A DNA stretch of 8,338 nt. It comes from Bacillota bacterium (lineage in GTDB: Bacteria; Bacillota; Bacilli; Alicyclobacillales; SLC66). The stretch covers positions 1 to 8,338 of the forward strand of contig JAJZCJ010000135.1 in assembly GCA_021846145.1 (NCBI GenBank). Reading direction: 5' to 3'. The notes beneath the pieces were generated by a model. That model was not told the origin of the DNA, did no database searches, and saw only the letters and a list, made by a program, of their open reading frames with translations. Shown here one piece after another: positions 5,317-8,338 of this stretch; positions within the stretch are counted from its first letter, which is position 1; every line of letters begins with the position of its first letter. Position numbers and translations under genes: made by a program.

Positions 5317-5353
5317 GACGATTCACGCAGATTCATTCATTGCGTGAATCGTC
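5317..5353 (+). promoter_or_regulatory. Intercistronic hairpin between the binding-protein gene and the permease genes
   Basis: GACGATTCACGCA (5317-5329) pairs perfectly over 13 bp with TGCGTGAATCGTC (5341-5353) around an 11-nt loop; G-T pairs could extend both ends. It is followed by TCATTTATTT rather than a pure T run. Such hairpins after a binding-protein gene typically stabilise its mRNA or cause partial termination, giving more binding protein than permease. Confidence 0.75.
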
Positions 5354-5383
5354 TCATTTATTTAAAAAATGAGGAGGAAGGGT

Positions 5384-6328
5384 ATGATTACCGGAAGTGT
5401 CCGTCGGCGAAAATTTTCTTGGGATACTTTTTCTTCGGTGGCGACATTGGTACCATCGCTGATCGCATTGGGCGTATTTGTATATGGTTTTATTGGCTGG
5501 ACGGTTTATGTGTCGTTCACAAAGTGGAACAGTTTAATACCTGATTTTTCGCTGGCCGGTCTGTTGAATTACACATCGATATTTAATACTTATCGTTTTC
5601 AATCTGATTTGCGAAATATTGTTGTGTTTACTGTTCTTTTTATCCTTTTATGCATAATTGTTGGTATGTCGCTTGCTCTGCTCGTTGATCAGAAGGTCAA
5701 AGGGGAAGGGATATTTCGAAGTATTTTTATCTTTCCGATGGCAATATCGTTTGTGGTGACCGGTGTGGTGTGGTCGTGGATTCTTAATCCTAATACAGGT
5801 GTGAATTTAATACTGAAAGCGTTTGGTTGGAAAACATTGCCAAGTTGGTTTTTAAGTACGAATATTGCGCTTAGTTTTCCTTTTGGGCAAATTCAAATTG
5901 GCATTCCTATCGCATTACTCTCGGTTTTGATTGCTGCAGTGTGGCAGATGTCTGGGTTTGCCATGGCAGTTTACTTAGCAGGGTTGCGCGGTATTCCGGA
6001 TGAGATTAAAGAAGCAGCTAGAATTGATGGAGCGGGAGTGTGGCGAATTTTTTTCTTAATTATTTTACCTCAATTAAAAGCCACCACCACGACCATCATT
6101 ATTATTTTAACAGCTGCTTCACTGAAAATTTTTGGATTGATTTATGCCATGACGGGTCCTGGTCAAGCCTTCGTGACTGACATGCCTAGCTTAAATATGT
6201 TTCAGACGACATTTCAGGGTAATGAATTTGCACAAGGGGCAGCCATCGCGGTGATACTACTTCTATTAATTGCTGCATTTATTGTTCCCTATCTAATCTC
6301 TACGCTCCGTCAGGGGGAAAACTCATGA
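5384..6328 (+). CDS. ABC sugar transporter permease, GtsB/UgpA-like
   Basis: This 314-residue inner-membrane protein belongs to the binding-protein-dependent permease family (MalF/UgpA type). Hydrophobic spans lie near residues 19-45, 78-100, 111-133, 172-198, 222-254 and 285-305, giving the usual six helices. The cytoplasmic EAA loop that docks the ATPase is clear at residues 210-231 (EAARIDGAGVWRIFFLIILP). ATG at 5384 is chosen because GAGGAGG (5371-5377) is 6 nt upstream; the earlier in-frame ATG at 5369 lies within that site. The N-terminus is basic (RRRK), consistent with an inside location. The stop codon overlaps the next permease by 4 nt (ATGA), so the two are translationally coupled and form the heterodimeric channel. 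Substrate follows from the adjacent glucose/mannose-type binding protein. Confidence 0.92.
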   Translation: MITGSVRRRKFSWDTFSSVATLVPSLIALGVFVYGFIGWTVYVSFTKWNSLIPDFSLAGLLNYTSIFNTYRFQSDLRNIVVFTVLFILLCIIVGMSLALLVDQKVKGEGIFRSIFIFPMAISFVVTGVVWSWILNPNTGVNLILKAFGWKTLPSWFLSTNIALSFPFGQIQIGIPIALLSVLIAAVWQMSGFAMAVYLAGLRGIPDEIKEAARIDGAGVWRIFFLIILPQLKATTTTIIIILTAASLKIFGLIYAMTGPGQAFVTDMPSLNMFQTTFQGNEFAQGAAIAVILLLLIAAFIVPYLISTLRQGENS

Positions 6329-7155
6329 GTCAACTCACTTGGAAACGCAGCGCTCGTATCTTGATTTACGTCGCATTAATTGTGATTGCCCTCATCTACC
6401 TTGTTCCTGTCTATGTGGTGGTGGTCACCAGCTTAAAAAGCAATGCAGATGTCAGTTTGACACAGATGTGGAATCTTCCTTCTGCTATTAGTTTTGCAAG
6501 TATTAAAACGGCTTGGATACAACTTGGGCCGAATTTTGGAAATAGTTTTGAACTCGCGATACCTGCTACCATTATGTCAGCGATATTTGGGTCGCTCAAT
6601 GGGTATGCATTGTCGAAATGGAAATTCAAGGGATCTAATGTGCTGTTTTTCTTAATTCTTTTTGGCATGTTCATTCCCTATCAAAGTGTACTCATTCCGT
6701 TGTTGAGAGTGATGGATTCAATTGGGCTTTACAATACTATTGCAGGGTTGATATTGGTGCATGTCGTGTATGGTATCCCGATTACCACGCTGATTTTTAG
6801 GAATTTTTACGTGGCCATTCCTAATGAATTGATGGAAGCGGGGAAAATTGACGGTACCGGCTTCTGGGGGATCTTTCGCTACATTATTCTACCATTATCC
6901 ATTCCTGGTTTTGTGGTGGCTGGGATCTGGCAATTTACGCAAGTCTGGAACAACTTTTTATTTGCAGTTTCCTTAACCAATCCCCCTTATCAACCAGTTA
7001 CCGTAGCACTAGTTAATATTGCTGGTAGTCAAACGATCCAATGGAATGTACAGATGGCAAGTGCGTTACTTGTCTCTTTGCCAACTTTGGTGGTATATAT
7101 TTTGCTAGGCAAATATTTTGTGCGAGGATTATTGGCAGGTTCTGTGAAAGGATAG
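6325..7155 (+). CDS. ABC sugar transporter permease, GtsC/UgpE-like
   Basis: This 276-residue membrane protein is the MalG/UgpE-type partner of the preceding permease. It has a first helix near residues 11-36, further spans near 72-94, 105-128, 136-159 and 191-213, and a last one near 243-262. The EAA loop is at residues 168-190 (ELMEAGKIDGTGFWGIFRYI followed by ILP), contacting the ATPase. It starts at the ATGA overlap with the upstream gene, with GGGGGA (6314-6319) as ribosome site. It ends 12 nt before the convergent ROK gene and no ATPase gene follows, so the transporter must borrow an ATPase encoded elsewhere, as Gram-positive sugar importers commonly do with MsmX. No clear terminator hairpin is seen in the short gap. 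Confidence 0.92.
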   Translation: MSQLTWKRSARILIYVALIVIALIYLVPVYVVVVTSLKSNADVSLTQMWNLPSAISFASIKTAWIQLGPNFGNSFELAIPATIMSAIFGSLNGYALSKWKFKGSNVLFFLILFGMFIPYQSVLIPLLRVMDSIGLYNTIAGLILVHVVYGIPITTLIFRNFYVAIPNELMEAGKIDGTGFWGIFRYIILPLSIPGFVVAGIWQFTQVWNNFLFAVSLTNPPYQPVTVALVNIAGSQTIQWNVQMASALLVSLPTLVVYILLGKYFVRGLLAGSVKG

Positions 7156-7167
7156 AGATAGGGGATT

Positions 7168-8338
7168 TTACAAGGCAACCTCACTTTGATCAAAAAGCAT
7201 CTGTTGGATAATTAATGTTGCTGCGCCAATCGCAATTGAATTGACACCCGCAATGGTAATTGGCGTATGGTGATTTGGTGTGAATACGCGATAGTTTAAT
7301 AATCGCTCAATTTCCGGTAACACAAACGTAGCTGCTTGGGAAATTGTTCCTCCCAAGCTGATGCGATCCGGACTCAGTGCGTTGATAATGTTGGTGATGC
7401 CAATTCCTAAGTATTGACCGAGTGTGTTGAGTGCTCGTATATAAGATCGATTGTCTGCATGCGCTTCATTCAAAATAAAATTAATCAATCTGGGGATCTC
7501 ATCAAATTGTTCAACATCGCCACCCGCTTCAATAATATATCTGATTAAGCTGCGTTCCGAAGCGTATTCTTCCCAACAACCGTAATTACCACAAACGCAG
7601 CGTTGCCCCATTGGGAAAATGGTGGTATGACCAAATTCACCAGCGATTCCTTGCTTGCCTTTGTACAGTCGACCATTGATGATGATCCCTGTCCCGATTC
7701 CTACACCCGCGTTAATAAAAACAAGATTATCATCTTTGTTTTTATTTCGTGTAAATTCAGACCAGGCACCGCAATTGGCAGAGTTTTCCACAAAAACAGG
7801 AATTTGTAGCTCATCTAAAACGGCTTTGCGAATGTTCCATTCTTTTATAGATAGATTAGGCAAAGTGCTGATGATGCCCGTTTCCGAATTAACGAGACCG
7901 GGCAGTGCCAAACCGATACCGATCAGTCCGTGTGGACTTTTCGGTGTCGCTGTGATGGCGGACTTTATTTCTTCGATGATGGTACTCAACCAATTACCTT
8001 GCAGTTCGGAAGAAAACTTCGGCAAATCTGCTTCCTTTTTAAAAGCTACATCCCCCCGGGTATTGCATACAACTGTTCTTACGATGTCCATTTCCACGTC
8101 TATTCCGATAGCATAGGCACTATTTGCATTAAAACGCAGCAGCATCGGTTTGCGGCCACCTGTCGATGAACCGTAGCCAATTTCCTGTACCCATTTTTCA
8201 CTGATTAATTCATCCACAATGTATGAAACAGTGGCTTTGTTCAATCCGGTCATTTGTGCAATGTCAATTCGTGATGTTGTTCTTTGATCGCGGATAAATT
8301 GTAAAACCGTTGCGCGGTTGATCCTTCGCATCGCAGGC
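7168..8338 (-). CDS. ROK-family transcriptional repressor (XylR/NagC type), 5' end at or beyond the window edge
   Basis: The reverse strand is open from the window edge to TAA at 7170-7168. The first ATG (8331-8329) gives 387 residues. However, family members usually have a few residues before the RRINR.TVL..IR helix, the two codons upstream are open (Pro-Ala), and no ribosome site fits in the 7 bases left, so the true start probably lies outside. Residues 17-60 form a winged helix-turn-helix (TSRIDIAQMTGLNKATVSYI) ending in GGRKP. The ROK sugar-binding domain follows, with GIDVE (77-81), ALPGLV (142-147), GVGIGTGIIING (209-220), GEFGH (231-235) and the zinc site His235, Cys245, Cys247 and Cys252. 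The Asp used by ROK kinases is Ser184 here (ENSANCG), so it should sense rather than phosphorylate sugar. It faces the sugar-uptake operon convergently and is its likely repressor. Confidence 0.93.
   Translation of the reverse strand, partial: PAMRRINRATVLQFIRDQRTTSRIDIAQMTGLNKATVSYIVDELISEKWVQEIGYGSSTGGRKPMLLRFNANSAYAIGIDVEMDIVRTVVCNTRGDVAFKKEADLPKFSSELQGNWLSTIIEEIKSAITATPKSPHGLIGIGLALPGLVNSETGIISTLPNLSIKEWNIRKAVLDELQIPVFVENSANCGAWSEFTRNKNKDDNLVFINAGVGIGTGIIINGRLYKGKQGIAGEFGHTTIFPMGQRCVCGNYGCWEEYASERSLIRYIIEAGGDVEQFDEIPRLINFILNEAHADNRSYIRALNTLGQYLGIGITNIINALSPDRISLGGTISQAATFVLPEIERLLNYRVFTPNHHTPITIAGVNSIAIGAATLIIQQMLFDQSEVAL

Noticed and set aside
5344..5544. 66-codon open frame at the start of the first permease
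   Set aside because: It starts inside the intercistronic hairpin and overlaps the permease in another frame; the permease frame has the ribosome site and the family motifs.
7655..8116. Plus-strand 153-codon open frame inside the ROK gene
   Set aside because: It lies wholly antisense to a well-conserved ROK protein and has no recognisable motif.
1..8338. CRISPR array, tRNA or rRNA genes, toxin-antitoxin or phage genes
   Set aside because: No spaced direct repeats, cloverleaf-like segments or recognisable proteins of these kinds were seen on either strand.

Overview
The window looks like chromosomal DNA of a Gram-positive, Bacillales-type bacterium. The evidence is strong Shine-Dalgarno sites (GGAGG-type), sigma-A-like promoters, a near-consensus CcpA catabolite (cre) site, a ROK-family repressor and moderate GC content. 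An acidophile of the Alicyclobacillaceae type is a reasonable guess. The exported sugar-binding protein has by hand count only about 21 acidic residues against about 32 basic ones in about 396 mature residues, which is typical of proteins facing acid. The taxonomy is inference, since no rRNA or marker gene is present.

Left part (1-2358). A truncated, leftward gene encodes an N-terminal small-ligand sensor-like domain joined to the start of a LytTR-type DNA-binding domain. It is divergent from a complete acetyl-CoA hydrolase / succinyl-CoA:acetate CoA-transferase (AarC/Cat1 family). The 136-bp gap holds back-to-back promoters whose -35 boxes lie in one inverted repeat, so the LytTR protein is a good candidate regulator of both genes. 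A hairpin separates the CoA-transferase from a convergent small CDGSH iron-sulfur protein.

Middle (2359-3792). A compact unit carries a putative promoter, a 22-codon ORF and an intrinsic-terminator-like hairpin. Next is the wreck of an IS605/IS1341-type tnpB that has lost its middle, including the first RuvC Asp, and its C-terminal zinc finger with the last RuvC Asp. A ferritin-like di-iron protein with its own strong terminator follows.

Right part (3793-8338). This is a sugar-uptake locus: a solute-binding protein of the glucose/mannose type, then two membrane permeases (GtsB/GtsC-like, 4-nt overlap), facing a convergent ROK repressor that runs off the right edge. The promoter region has a 25-bp inverted repeat suited to a repressor and a cre site, suggesting control by both the local ROK protein and CcpA. 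A perfect 13-bp hairpin sits between the binding-protein gene and the permeases. No ATPase gene is present, so a shared MsmX/GtsD-type ATPase encoded elsewhere is likely. The binding protein has a signal peptide but no cysteine at all, so it cannot be a lipoprotein, which is unusual for a single-membrane bacterium.

I did not find a clear new defence or mobile system. The least-explained items are the 22-codon unit, the cysteine-free binding protein and the sensor-LytTR/CoA-transferase pair.
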